Assembly (NCBI GenBank): GCA_905480285.1
Contig: CAJQPT010000025.1
Coordinates: 1 to 37,135 of the forward strand
Length of the DNA stretch: 37,135 bases
Direction: 5' to 3'
From: an uncultured bacterium
GTDB lineage: Bacteria > Planctomycetota > UBA1135 > GCA-002686595
The notes beneath the pieces are model-generated. The model made no database searches. It saw only the letters and a program-made list of their open reading frames with translations, and was not told the origin of the DNA. This document shows positions 25,374 through 33,308 of this stretch, one piece after another (positions within the stretch are counted from its first letter, which is position 1; each line of letters starts with the position of its first letter). A program made the translations under genes and the position numbers.

Positions 25374-27125
25374 TCAGCGGCCGATGCAGATCACCTCGGC
25401 GCCGGTGCGGTGGTACAGCCGACCGCCCGCGTACGAGATCGAGTTCGCGGTCCAGACCTCCCCGGCGGAGCCGAGGTCGTTGACCGCGAGCAGCGCGTCG
25501 CCATCGAATGGGCGTGCGGCGGCATCGAGGACGTACACCACGCCGCTGGCCAGCGTGAAGTACAGGCGGTCGTTCACGCGCGTCGGCGAGCCGTTGAAGA
25601 CCCAGTCCCACCCGTCCCATCGAGAGCGGTCGTCGCCGGTGACCTCGAGGCCGCGGCTGTTGAGGGGGCGCGCGACCCGCGGCGTGCGCCAAAGGAAGGC
25701 CGGGCCCCCGCCGGTCATGCTCTCGGTGGCCCTGTTCCCCTCTGCGGGGCCCGAGGTCACGTCCGTCGGGACCTCCAGATACTCCACCGTCCCGGCCGTC
25801 GGGTCCACTCGACCGAAGCTGTAGGCAGGCCCGATGCTGGGCTTGCCCCACGCCGTGGCGTAGCACTGGAACGTCACGGTCCCACCGGCGGCGATCATGG
25901 AGTATCGAGCGGGGAAGACCCCCTTCTCCAGGTCGACGTCCTCGGCGGTGATCCAGGCGCCAAGAGAGGGGTTGAAGGTCCGTCGAGTGACGCCCTCGAC
26001 CAGGGAGATGGACCGCACCTCCTCGCCCGTGGCGAGGTCGAGGACCACCAGCTCGTTGCGGGGCTCCTTGAGGATCCAGTACGCGTACCGGCCATCGTGG
26101 GCCATGGTCTGAAGGGACGCCTCGTGGTTGCCGCGCGGATCCTCGAAGCGCCAGCTCCGGGCCCCGGCGCGGTCGCCGGTCACGTCGGTGAGGGAGACGC
26201 CCACGGGGCGCTCCGGGACCGCGTGGGGACCGCCCCGGGCGTGGAGCATGCGCGGGGCGGGGCCGGCCACGAGGGTGGGCGCGTTGTACTGGGTCAGGCC
26301 GTCCTCGCTCCTCCAGAGCTCGGCGCCGGTCGCCGCGTCGAGGCCCACCAGGTAGTGCCATCGACCGTGGAGCTCCCTGTCGCCGCTCCCCGCTGGGCTG
26401 TCGCCGCTCCCCGCAGGGGCGGCGCCGCTCCCCGCAGGGCCGGGGCCGGCCCCACCCTCCGGCGCAAAGGGCTCCATGTGCACGAACACCTGCCGGTCCC
26501 CCTCGTCGATCAGTACGGGCTCGAACTGCTTGTTGAAGGGCCCATCGAAGGCGGGCGTATAGGCTCGCTCCCAACGGACCTCGCCCTCGAGGTCGAAGCA
26601 CACCACGCGCCCTGCGGCGTTGGTGAAGATCACGCCGCCAGCGCACGCCACAGGAGAGGCGGCCGTGGCGTCAGAGAAGGGGTAGGTGTAGATGGCGGGG
26701 ACGCTCCCCTCGATCCGCCGGGTCCAGAGCACCGCGCCGGTGTCCGCGTCGAGGCAGTGGGCGTCGATGTGCATGCCCACCACGCCCCGGCCCTCTGTGG
26801 CGTGCTTGAAGCGAGCGGCCTCCTCCGGAGCGAGGGCATTCGCCGGATCCCAAGGCGCCATGGAGGCGACGAAGGCGCGCTGGCCGGCCACGATGACGCC
26901 GCCTTGACCCGTCTCCGGGAGCGGCGCTCGCCAGAGGACGTTCTCGCCCCGGCGGACGCTGAAGTGCAGCGGAGGTGGGGGGCCCTCGCTGCTCCAGTCT
27001 CCGTTCGGGCCCGGCCCCTGGGGCCAGTCGGCGCCGGGCGAGGCGCCGCCGCTGACGGAGGCGCAGGCGACCGCGAGCGGGAGCAAGGAGAGGGCGGCGA
27101 GCGTCGGGAGGGACAGCGGCTTCAT
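25374..27125 (-). CDS. PQQ-like beta-propeller exported protein
   Basis: A 583-residue exported protein (signal MKPLSLPTLAALSLLPLAVA followed by Cys, possibly lipid-modified) built of PQQ/WD40-like blades. Recurring strand motifs are DADTGAVLWTRR, DLEGEVRWER, DAATGAELWRSEDG and DLATGEEVRSISL. These propellers (pfam PQQ_2) serve as scaffolds or, with a bound quinone cofactor, as dehydrogenases. No clear cofactor-binding residues were identified, so a scaffold role is as likely. A seven-residue linker repeat PAGSGxx (three units) sits near residue 235. The gene converges with the sulfatase operon across three bases, so it is a separate transcript. The start is the ATG at 27125. Confidence 0.88.
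   Translation of the reverse strand: MKPLSLPTLAALSLLPLAVACASVSGGASPGADWPQGPGPNGDWSSEGPPPPLHFSVRRGENVLWRAPLPETGQGGVIVAGQRAFVASMAPWDPANALAPEEAARFKHATEGRGVVGMHIDAHCLDADTGAVLWTRRIEGSVPAIYTYPFSDATAASPVACAGGVIFTNAAGRVVCFDLEGEVRWERAYTPAFDGPFNKQFEPVLIDEGDRQVFVHMEPFAPEGGAGPGPAGSGAAPAGSGDSPAGSGDRELHGRWHYLVGLDAATGAELWRSEDGLTQYNAPTLVAGPAPRMLHARGGPHAVPERPVGVSLTDVTGDRAGARSWRFEDPRGNHEASLQTMAHDGRYAYWILKEPRNELVVLDLATGEEVRSISLVEGVTRRTFNPSLGAWITAEDVDLEKGVFPARYSMIAAGGTVTFQCYATAWGKPSIGPAYSFGRVDPTAGTVEYLEVPTDVTSGPAEGNRATESMTGGGPAFLWRTPRVARPLNSRGLEVTGDDRSRWDGWDWVFNGSPTRVNDRLYFTLASGVVYVLDAAARPFDGDALLAVNDLGSAGEVWTANSISYAGGRLYHRTGAEVICIGR
26380..26442. repeat. 21-bp in-frame tandem repeat in the beta-propeller gene
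   Basis: Three 21-bp units (26380-26400, 26401-26421, 26422-26442) sharing the core CGCCGCTCCCCGC. They encode a Pro-Ala-Gly-Ser-Gly-rich linker. Unit length keeps the frame. Confidence 0.75.
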
Positions 27126-27231
27126 TCCCCGAGGATAGGGCGGCCGCTCGGGAACGGCGACGTCGGGGGCAGGATCGACGCCACGCCAGCGCTTCAGGGG
27201 AGGAGCAGACTCCCAAGGCGCGGGGCGCGGC

Positions 27232-29028
27232 TCACCGACACTGGAAGTCGGCGACGATCAGCTCCACCTGGGTGCGCCCGCGCCAATGGCTGAGGCGCGG
27301 CGTGAAGACGAGGTCCACCGGTCGAGACATGCGGAGCTCGTGCTCGCGGCTCGCCATGCCGAAGGCGAGCGCCTTCAGGACGGTCGTGCCCGAGCGGACC
27401 TGCAGCAGCATGTGGGTGCGGTCCTGGCCGATGATGCGGGGCATCTCGTCGAGGCGGATGTCCTCGGCGAGGAGGACGGGCTGCGGGTTACCCTCGCCGC
27501 AGGGCTCCAGTCGTTGGATCTGGCGCATGAGGCTCTCGTCGAAGCCCTGGAGCTGGACCCGGGTGTCGATGCGGAGATCCTGGACCGCGTCCCTGGGGGG
27601 GAGCTCCTTCGCCTTCGCGACCAGCGAGGCGCGCAGGTCGTCGAGGCGGTCGCCCTGGATCTCGCACCCGGCCGCCATGGCGTGCCCGCCGAAGCGATTC
27701 ATGTGATCCGCGCCCGCGCGCATGATCTCCAGCACGCTGATGCCGGGGACGGAGCGCGCGCTCCCGCGACCGATGCCCTCGTCGTCGATGCCGATGATGA
27801 GGGCTGGCCGATGGAATCGGTCCACGATCCGCGAGGCGACGATGCCGACCACGCCGGGGTGCCAGCCCGCGCCGCCGAGGACCATGATCGGATACGCCTC
27901 GGGGTCCGCGAACTGCTCCGCTTGCTCGAGGGCCTCCTCGAGGACACCGCGCTCCACCTGGCGGCGCGCGTCATTGAGGGACTCGAGGTGCTCGGCGTGG
28001 CGGCGGCCCTCCACCGCGTCGGCGGCGAGCAGCGTCTCCACGGCGCGCGCCGCGCTGTCCATGCGTCCGCTGGCGTTGATGCGCGGACCGATCTGGAAGC
28101 CGATGTCCTCGGCGGTCAAGGCCCTCCCCGCGAGGTCGGTGCGCTCGAGGAGCGCCTGGACCCCCGGCGACGGCGACTCGTGCAGAGCGCGCAGGCCGAA
28201 GTGCGCGAGGATGCGGTTCTCGCCGATCAGGGGCACCACGTCGCAGACCGTCGCGATGGCCACGTAGCCGAGGGCCTCGAGGAGGAACTGCCGGAGGTCG
28301 GGGCGGACCTTGTCGCCGTCGCTCATGCGCTGGCATACGGCCCAGGCCAACTTGAAGGCCACCGCGCTCCCGCAGAGTTCACGGAAGGGGTAGGTGGACG
28401 TGGGGAGCTTGGGGTTCACCAGCGCGAACGTCGGCGGCAGGTCGCCCTCGGGGGGCTCGTGGTGGTCCGTGACAATGACATCGACGCCGGCGTCGCGGAG
28501 CGCGGCGATGGGCTCCACCGCCGAAGTGCCGTTGTCCACGGAGATGACGAGCGTCGCGCCGGTGTCCTTGGCCTTGACGACCGAGTGGTCGCCGAAGGAG
28601 TAGCCATCCTTCGTGCGATGGGGGATGTGCCACTCGACCTTCGCGCCCAGGTGCTTCAGGAAGCGCACGAGGAGGACGGTGCCGCTGACGCCGTCCACGT
28701 CGTAGTCCCCGTGGACCAGCACGGTCTCGCCGTCCGCGACGGCCCTCTCGAGGCGCTCGGCGGCTCGCTCCATCTCGGGCAGCCCCGCCGGATCATTCAG
28801 GCCGTGCAGCGTCGGGGCCAGTTGGGCTGCGGCAGCCTGGGGCGTGCCGTGACCTCGGTTGACCAGGAGCCGCGCCAGAACGTCCGGGACCCGCTCGGAA
28901 CGCACGAGCCCCTGGACCTGGTCGAGATCGGGCTCCATCAGGTTCCAGTGACCTGGCAAGACGGGGAGTGCGCTGGCGCCTGAGGGGCGCGAAGCTGAGG
29001 CCGAGGCCGTGGGGGGGGGATGCGCCAT
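27232..29028 (-). CDS. recJ: Single-stranded-DNA-specific exonuclease RecJ
   Basis: A 598-residue RecJ, the 5'-to-3' ssDNA exonuclease of recombination and mismatch repair. The DHH-domain motifs are in order: VHGDYDVDGVSG (around residue 108), SVDNGTSA, and VTDHHEPPEG. The DHHA1 domain has GGHAMAAG, and a C-terminal OB-like domain ends the protein. The length is typical. The first twenty or so residues are an Ala/Ser/Pro-rich tail absent from most homologues. The ATG at 29028 is preferred because an AGG lies eight bases upstream; a GTG at 29034 is also possible. It is divergent from selA across an 83-bp spacer. Expected to be cytoplasmic and manganese/magnesium dependent. Confidence 0.96.
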   Translation of the reverse strand: MAHPPPTASASASRPSGASALPVLPGHWNLMEPDLDQVQGLVRSERVPDVLARLLVNRGHGTPQAAAAQLAPTLHGLNDPAGLPEMERAAERLERAVADGETVLVHGDYDVDGVSGTVLLVRFLKHLGAKVEWHIPHRTKDGYSFGDHSVVKAKDTGATLVISVDNGTSAVEPIAALRDAGVDVIVTDHHEPPEGDLPPTFALVNPKLPTSTYPFRELCGSAVAFKLAWAVCQRMSDGDKVRPDLRQFLLEALGYVAIATVCDVVPLIGENRILAHFGLRALHESPSPGVQALLERTDLAGRALTAEDIGFQIGPRINASGRMDSAARAVETLLAADAVEGRRHAEHLESLNDARRQVERGVLEEALEQAEQFADPEAYPIMVLGGAGWHPGVVGIVASRIVDRFHRPALIIGIDDEGIGRGSARSVPGISVLEIMRAGADHMNRFGGHAMAAGCEIQGDRLDDLRASLVAKAKELPPRDAVQDLRIDTRVQLQGFDESLMRQIQRLEPCGEGNPQPVLLAEDIRLDEMPRIIGQDRTHMLLQVRSGTTVLKALAFGMASREHELRMSRPVDLVFTPRLSHWRGRTQVELIVADFQCR

Positions 29029-29111
29029 GGGCACAACCTAACAGCGGTTCGGACCGGGATCGAGCCCGGCGGCGCGACGGACGGCTCGTCGGGCGCTAAT
29101 CTCGGGGCACC

Positions 29112-30620
29112 ATGAGTTCCGGTAAGCAGGCCAACAGCGAGGCAAACCCGTTCCGAGCCCTCCCGAGCGTGGACGAGGGGCGTCGGGTGCTCGACGGGAT
29201 CCTGGATGCTCCCGCAGGCGGCCCTGCCGGTGACACGACCGGTGATCAGGCGGGCGACCCGTCGGGTCATTCACTGAACGCCGACGCTCGCCTGGGCGCG
29301 ATCCCGGCGGCAGTGCGCACCGAGCTCGTCCAGCAGGAGCTGGACGCCTTCCGGCGGCGCATCGGCAAGGACGGCCTGAGCGGGGCGGACGTGGAGGCGG
29401 AGCTCTCTGGCGGTGCGTTCGAGGCAGCGCTCGCCGCGCGAGCCCGGGTGGAGGCTGGCCGAGGGGTCCGCTCGGCCGTGAACGCCACCGGGGTCGTGCT
29501 GCACACCAACCTCGGGCGGGCGCCGGTGCATCCCGAGGCGGCCGAGCGCATGCGCGCCGCCGCCGAGGGGTACTGCGTGCTCGAGATGGATCGCTTCAGC
29601 GCGCGGCGCGACGAACGCGACGCGCGCCTCGGGGTGCTTCTCTCCCGCCTCACCGGCGCAGAGGTCGGTATCGCCGTGAACAACTGCGCCGGCGCCGCCT
29701 TCCTGATGATGCAGACATTCGCCGGCGGGCGTGAGGCGGTCGTGAGTCGAGGCGAACTCGTCGAGATCGGTGGTTCGTTTCGGGTCCCTGACGTGATGGC
29801 GCGCGCGGGGGTGCGGATGATCGAGGTCGGTACCACGAACCGCACGCGGGCCGTGGACTACGAGCGCGCGATCGGGCCGGATACGGGGCTGCTCATGAAG
29901 GTTCACACGAGCAACTATCGGGTCGTGGGCTTCACCGAGGAGGCGGACCCGGCGGAGCTCGCGCAGCTTGGCAAGGAGCACGGGGTGACCTCGGGCTGGG
30001 ACCTCGGATCGGGGCGCATCGAGGTCGAGGGGACACGCCCCCTCGACGAGGTCGGCGACGAGACCGTGGTGCGCGACGCCGTGGCCACAGGCGTTGACGT
30101 GGTGGCCTTCTCCGGGGACAAGCTCCTCGGGGGCCCCCAGGCCGGGCTGATCGTTGGCCGTCGGGACTCGATCCGGGCCCTGCGGGCCAATCCCATCTAC
30201 CGTGCGCTCCGCCTGGACAAGGTCGCGCTCGCTGGCCTCGAGGCCACCCTCGAGCTGCTGCTCGCTGGACGCGGCGGTGAGATCCCCTCACGCCGCCTCA
30301 TGCATCGGCCTGAGGCCGAGCTGGCGGGGGCCGCTGGCCGTATCGCGGCGGCCATCGACGCGCTCCCCGGCTTCGCCGCCGAGGCGGTCCCCGAAAAATC
30401 GCAGCCCGGCAGCGGCAGCGCGCCGACGATCTTCCTGCCCACGACCGCGGTCCGTGTGTCGGCGGACGGGCAGTCGGCCGAGTCCCTCGCCACCGGCCTC
30501 AGGGCCGGCGAGCCGCCGGTCTTCGTTCGAATTCATGAGGACGCCGTCCTGCTGGATCCGCGCGCGCTCCTGCCCGGGGATGAGGAGCGCCTCCTGGCAG
30601 CCTTCGCGGCGATCGCCTGA
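29112..30620 (+). CDS. selA: L-seryl-tRNA(Sec) selenium transferase
   Basis: A 502-residue PLP enzyme that converts Ser-tRNA(Sec) to Sec-tRNA(Sec) using selenophosphate, the product of SelD. The family signatures are clear: NATGVVLHTNLGRAP (around 124-138), FVxVNNCAGA-type segment VGIAVNNCAGAAF, the glycine-rich GTTNRT, and the PLP lysine K337 in FSGDKLLGGPQAG. The N-terminal domain carries the usual LPSVDEGRRVL start plus an extra Gly/Asp-rich insert (about 34-54, with PAGGPAG and TTGDQAGD). No strong Shine-Dalgarno is visible before the ATG. The gene is divergent from recJ and upstream of selD by 324 bp. Its presence shows that the organism uses selenocysteine. selB and the Sec tRNA are not in the window. 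Confidence 0.97.
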   Translation: MSSGKQANSEANPFRALPSVDEGRRVLDGILDAPAGGPAGDTTGDQAGDPSGHSLNADARLGAIPAAVRTELVQQELDAFRRRIGKDGLSGADVEAELSGGAFEAALAARARVEAGRGVRSAVNATGVVLHTNLGRAPVHPEAAERMRAAAEGYCVLEMDRFSARRDERDARLGVLLSRLTGAEVGIAVNNCAGAAFLMMQTFAGGREAVVSRGELVEIGGSFRVPDVMARAGVRMIEVGTTNRTRAVDYERAIGPDTGLLMKVHTSNYRVVGFTEEADPAELAQLGKEHGVTSGWDLGSGRIEVEGTRPLDEVGDETVVRDAVATGVDVVAFSGDKLLGGPQAGLIVGRRDSIRALRANPIYRALRLDKVALAGLEATLELLLAGRGGEIPSRRLMHRPEAELAGAAGRIAAAIDALPGFAAEAVPEKSQPGSGSAPTIFLPTTAVRVSADGQSAESLATGLRAGEPPVFVRIHEDAVLLDPRALLPGDEERLLAAFAAIA

Positions 30621-30944
30621 GGCTCGCTGGAGGCGCGGGCCGGTGGCTTGTCCTCGGCCTGGTCCTGAATCGAGGTCCTCTGGGCGCGCGGGGCGAGCTC
30701 AACCCTGGTCGGCTGGGCGGATGCGCCGCGCGGCCGATCCCAGGGCACGGCCTTAGCCGCTCTGGCTCCGCTGCTTCGGCCCTGCTGCTTCGGCTCTACT
30801 GCTCCGGTGCCTCCGCTCTGGCGCCCGCGCGGTCACCGGGGCGGCGTGAACTCCCCACCCGATCGGGAATCCGCTGCTCGCTTCGCTTCCAAGGGGGCGG
30901 GCGTGGGCTTAGAGTCGCGGCGGGGAAGCGCCCCGACCAACATC
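30621..30944. other. 324-bp spacer between selA and selD
   Basis: No convincing gene. I looked for a Sec tRNA on both strands (T-arm GTTCGA-type loop with TCA anticodon) and found none. The middle (about 30758-30820) is a weak imperfect repetition of CTGCTTCGGC-like units with pyrimidine-rich bias. The last 140 bases run in frame with selD without a stop, but upstream of 30945 the codons are atypical. The selD promoter and ribosome-binding region probably lie here; GGGGAAG about 20 bases before the selD ATG is a weak candidate. Confidence 0.6.
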
Positions 30945-32012
30945 ATGTTCAAACGCAACAAGCGACTCACCGACTACGCCGCCTGCGCGGGCTGAGCGGC
31001 CAAGATGCCCATGGGGCAGCTCACGCAGGTGCTGCGTGACCTTGATCCGTCCTCCGATCCACGACTCATCGTCGGTCCTCAGACCGTCGACGACGCGGGC
31101 GTCGTCGTGCTCGGTGAGCGCGACGGCCTCCCCTCAGGGGTCGAGGTCGCGCTCGTGCAGACCGTGGACTACTTCCCGCCGGTGCTCGACGACGCCTACC
31201 TCTACGGCGCCGTCGCCGCGGCCAACTCTCTCTCGGACGTCTACGCCATGGGGGGGCGGCCCATCAGCGCGCTCAACCTGGCCGGGTTCCCGAAGGACTT
31301 CAACGAGCAGTGGATCGCCGACATCTTCCGGGGCGGCTTCGAGAAGGTCGCCGAGGCCGGGGCGGTGGTCGCTGGCGGGCACACGGTCGAGGCGCCCGAG
31401 CCCCAGTTCGGGTTCGCGGTCACGGGGATCGTGGAAAGGGCTCACCTCGCGGACAACGCGGGGGCCCAGCCGGGGGACGTCCTCTACCTGACCAAGTCGC
31501 TCGGGATGGGGTCGATGACCACCGCGGGCAAGTTCCGCAAGGCGCCCGAGGCCACCGTCCGAGCCGCGGCCGAGCAGATGGCCACGCTCAACAACCGCGC
31601 GGCTGAGGCGATGAACAGCGCGGGCTCACACGCCTGCACGGACATCACCGGCTTCGGCCTGAACGGGCACGCCAGCAACATTGCGCGCTCGTCGGGGGTG
31701 ACCATGCGCTTTGACCTCTCCGCGGTTCCGATCTTCCCGGGCGCGCGCGACCTGGCCGCCAGGGGCATCGTCTCGGGCGGCGTCAAGCGCGGCAAGTCCG
31801 CCCTCGCCGGGCAGGTGCAGGTTGCCAAGGGGCTCGACCAGGCGCTTGTGGACATCTCCTACGACGCGGAGACCTCGGGCGGCCTGCTGATCGTCCTCCC
31901 CGAAGCCCATGCTCCCAAGCTCGAGGACGAGCTCGCCCGGCGGGACGTCGAGGTGCACCGGATCGGTGAGGTGCTCCCGAGGGAGGGTGACTCTCTCGTG
32001 CAGCTGGTCTAG
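30945..32012 (+). CDS. selD: Selenophosphate synthetase, selenoprotein with in-frame TGA (Sec)
   Basis: A 355-residue SelD, which makes selenophosphate from selenide and ATP. The full gene starts at the ATG at 30945 and reads MFKRNKRLTDYAACAG, then TGA (30993-30995), then AAKMPMGQL, all in one frame. In E. coli SelD the aligned segment is LTQYSHGAGCGCK, so the TGA stands at catalytic Cys17 and the second Cys is Ala. Many bacteria have Sec at this site. The remainder is intact: the GGHTVEAPEPQFGFAVTG glycine-rich region, SLGMGSMTTAGKFRK, DITGFGLNGHA and YDAETSGGLLIVL. A hairpin suited to a bacterial SECIS follows the TGA. Translation from the internal ATG at 31005 would remove the active site. 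Twenty-seven bases separate it from the next gene. Confidence 0.95.
31018..31042 (+). promoter_or_regulatory. Putative bacterial SECIS hairpin of selD
   Basis: Perfect 8-bp stem TCACGCAG/CTGCGTGA (31021-31028 with 31032-31039) closed by the 3-nt loop GTG, extended below a C-C mismatch by two further pairs (31018-31019 with 31041-31042). The loop starts 33 nt after the TGA. Known bacterial SECIS elements have a loop about 16-37 nt after the UGA with a G in its first two bases, and both conditions are met. A smaller hairpin TGCCC-ATG-GGGCA (31006-31018) lies between the TGA and this stem. SelB binding is inferred. Confidence 0.75.
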
Positions 32013-32039
32013 GAGAGAGCCCGCCCCCGTCCTCCCATC

Positions 32040-33308
32040 ATGGAACGAATCGCTCGCCTGCTCCCTCCCGTCGCCTTGCTCCTCGCCGTCGCGGCCTGTC
32101 GGGTCGCTCCCGGCCCGGAAGTCGTACCGGAGATCGCACCTTTGGGCCCGGAGCCCCTGTCCGTTCCGGCCGTCCTCAGTGACGCCTGGGAGCTCTCCAC
32201 GGTCTTCCGTGGCGACACCCGGATCAACGGCGTGGCCTGTGGAGAGCTCGACCCCTCATCGCCTGGGGACGAGATCGTCGCCGTGGATCGGCGCGGCGCC
32301 GTGCGTGCGTTCCGGCGGTCGGGCGAGGGCTTCGAGCCCATGGACTTCCGGCCCGCCGGTGGGGCCAGCATGGGGGAGCTCGTGCAGGTCATCTGCGCCG
32401 ACCTCCTTCCCTCCGTGCCCGGGGACGAGATCGTCGCGGTAGGCATGTTCGAGGGTGGGGAGGACGACGGGGGCCGCGGCATCGTCCGGGTGTTCGCTCG
32501 CTTGCCCTGGGGCGATGGCGAGGGCTGGATGGGGGCCAGCCTGGTGACGCCCGGCCTCGTACACGCCGTGGCGGCGGGGGATCTCGACCCGTCGCGTCCG
32601 GGCCTGGAGGTCGTGGTCGCAGGATACTTCGGCGAGGCGCGGTTGCTCGGGGTCACGCTGACGGACCAGTGGTACGCGGTGGAGGATCTCTCGGGTGCCC
32701 ATGAGCTCGGTCACGAAGGGAACGCCAAGGGGGCGTGCCTCACGGCGGGCGGGTTCGCCCTCGCCTGTGACGATGGCGGCCTCAGCGAGTTCACCCGCGG
32801 CGACGATGGGGCCCTCTCGATCCATGGGCGACGTGACCTCGGCGCGGCCCTTGCGCGCATCGCGCCCTTCCCTGGAGACGGCGTGGTCGTGTGCGACAAC
32901 GGTGGGATGCTGCGCGTCATCGAGCGTGGCGCTGGCGGTCAACTCAACGGGGCCGTGACGGGCCTGGAGCGGGCGGACAATCGACTGCGCGGTGCCGTGG
33001 TCGCGGACCTCGTCCCCGGGGATGAGGGCGTCGAGGTGGCCACCGCGGGCTACGACGGGGTCATCCGGGTCGTGACCCTGGAGAACGTCGAGATCCGCTC
33101 GATGGATCACCCCAACCGGGCGGCGAGGTCGGGGCTCATGAGCTCCAAGCGCTCCGTGGCCCGTGACTCGGCCAAGCTCCACCACCTGACCACCGGGGAA
33201 ATCGACGGGCTCGGGTTGTGCCTCGTGAGCTGCGGCTACTCGGGGAGCGTGCTCGTGGTGCACCGCGTCGAGGCGCGCCGCGCTCCCATGACCTCGCAAG
33301 AGCCGTGA
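32040..33308 (+). CDS. Beta-propeller-like lipoprotein
   Basis: A 422-residue exported protein with a good lipoprotein signal (LLLAVAAC, Cys20). The body contains FG-GAP-like blades in which a repeated loop of the type GELDPSSPGDEIVAVD recurs (ADLLPSVPGDEIVAVG, GDLDPSRPGLEVVVAG, ADLVPGDEGVEVATAG), pointing to a propeller of about six or seven blades. I see no catalytic motif. It starts 27 bases after selD, so it could be on the selD transcript, although no functional link to selenium is evident. Its TGA overlaps the GTG start of the glycerophosphodiesterase gene (33305-33308), so those two are translationally coupled. Confidence 0.85.
   Translation: MERIARLLPPVALLLAVAACRVAPGPEVVPEIAPLGPEPLSVPAVLSDAWELSTVFRGDTRINGVACGELDPSSPGDEIVAVDRRGAVRAFRRSGEGFEPMDFRPAGGASMGELVQVICADLLPSVPGDEIVAVGMFEGGEDDGGRGIVRVFARLPWGDGEGWMGASLVTPGLVHAVAAGDLDPSRPGLEVVVAGYFGEARLLGVTLTDQWYAVEDLSGAHELGHEGNAKGACLTAGGFALACDDGGLSEFTRGDDGALSIHGRRDLGAALARIAPFPGDGVVVCDNGGMLRVIERGAGGQLNGAVTGLERADNRLRGAVVADLVPGDEGVEVATAGYDGVIRVVTLENVEIRSMDHPNRAARSGLMSSKRSVARDSAKLHHLTTGEIDGLGLCLVSCGYSGSVLVVHRVEARRAPMTSQEP

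Noticed and set aside
30993-30995. TGA as a nonsense mutation making selD a pseudogene
   Set aside because: The stop sits precisely at the known Sec site, the frame continues intact, a suitable hairpin follows, and selA is adjacent.
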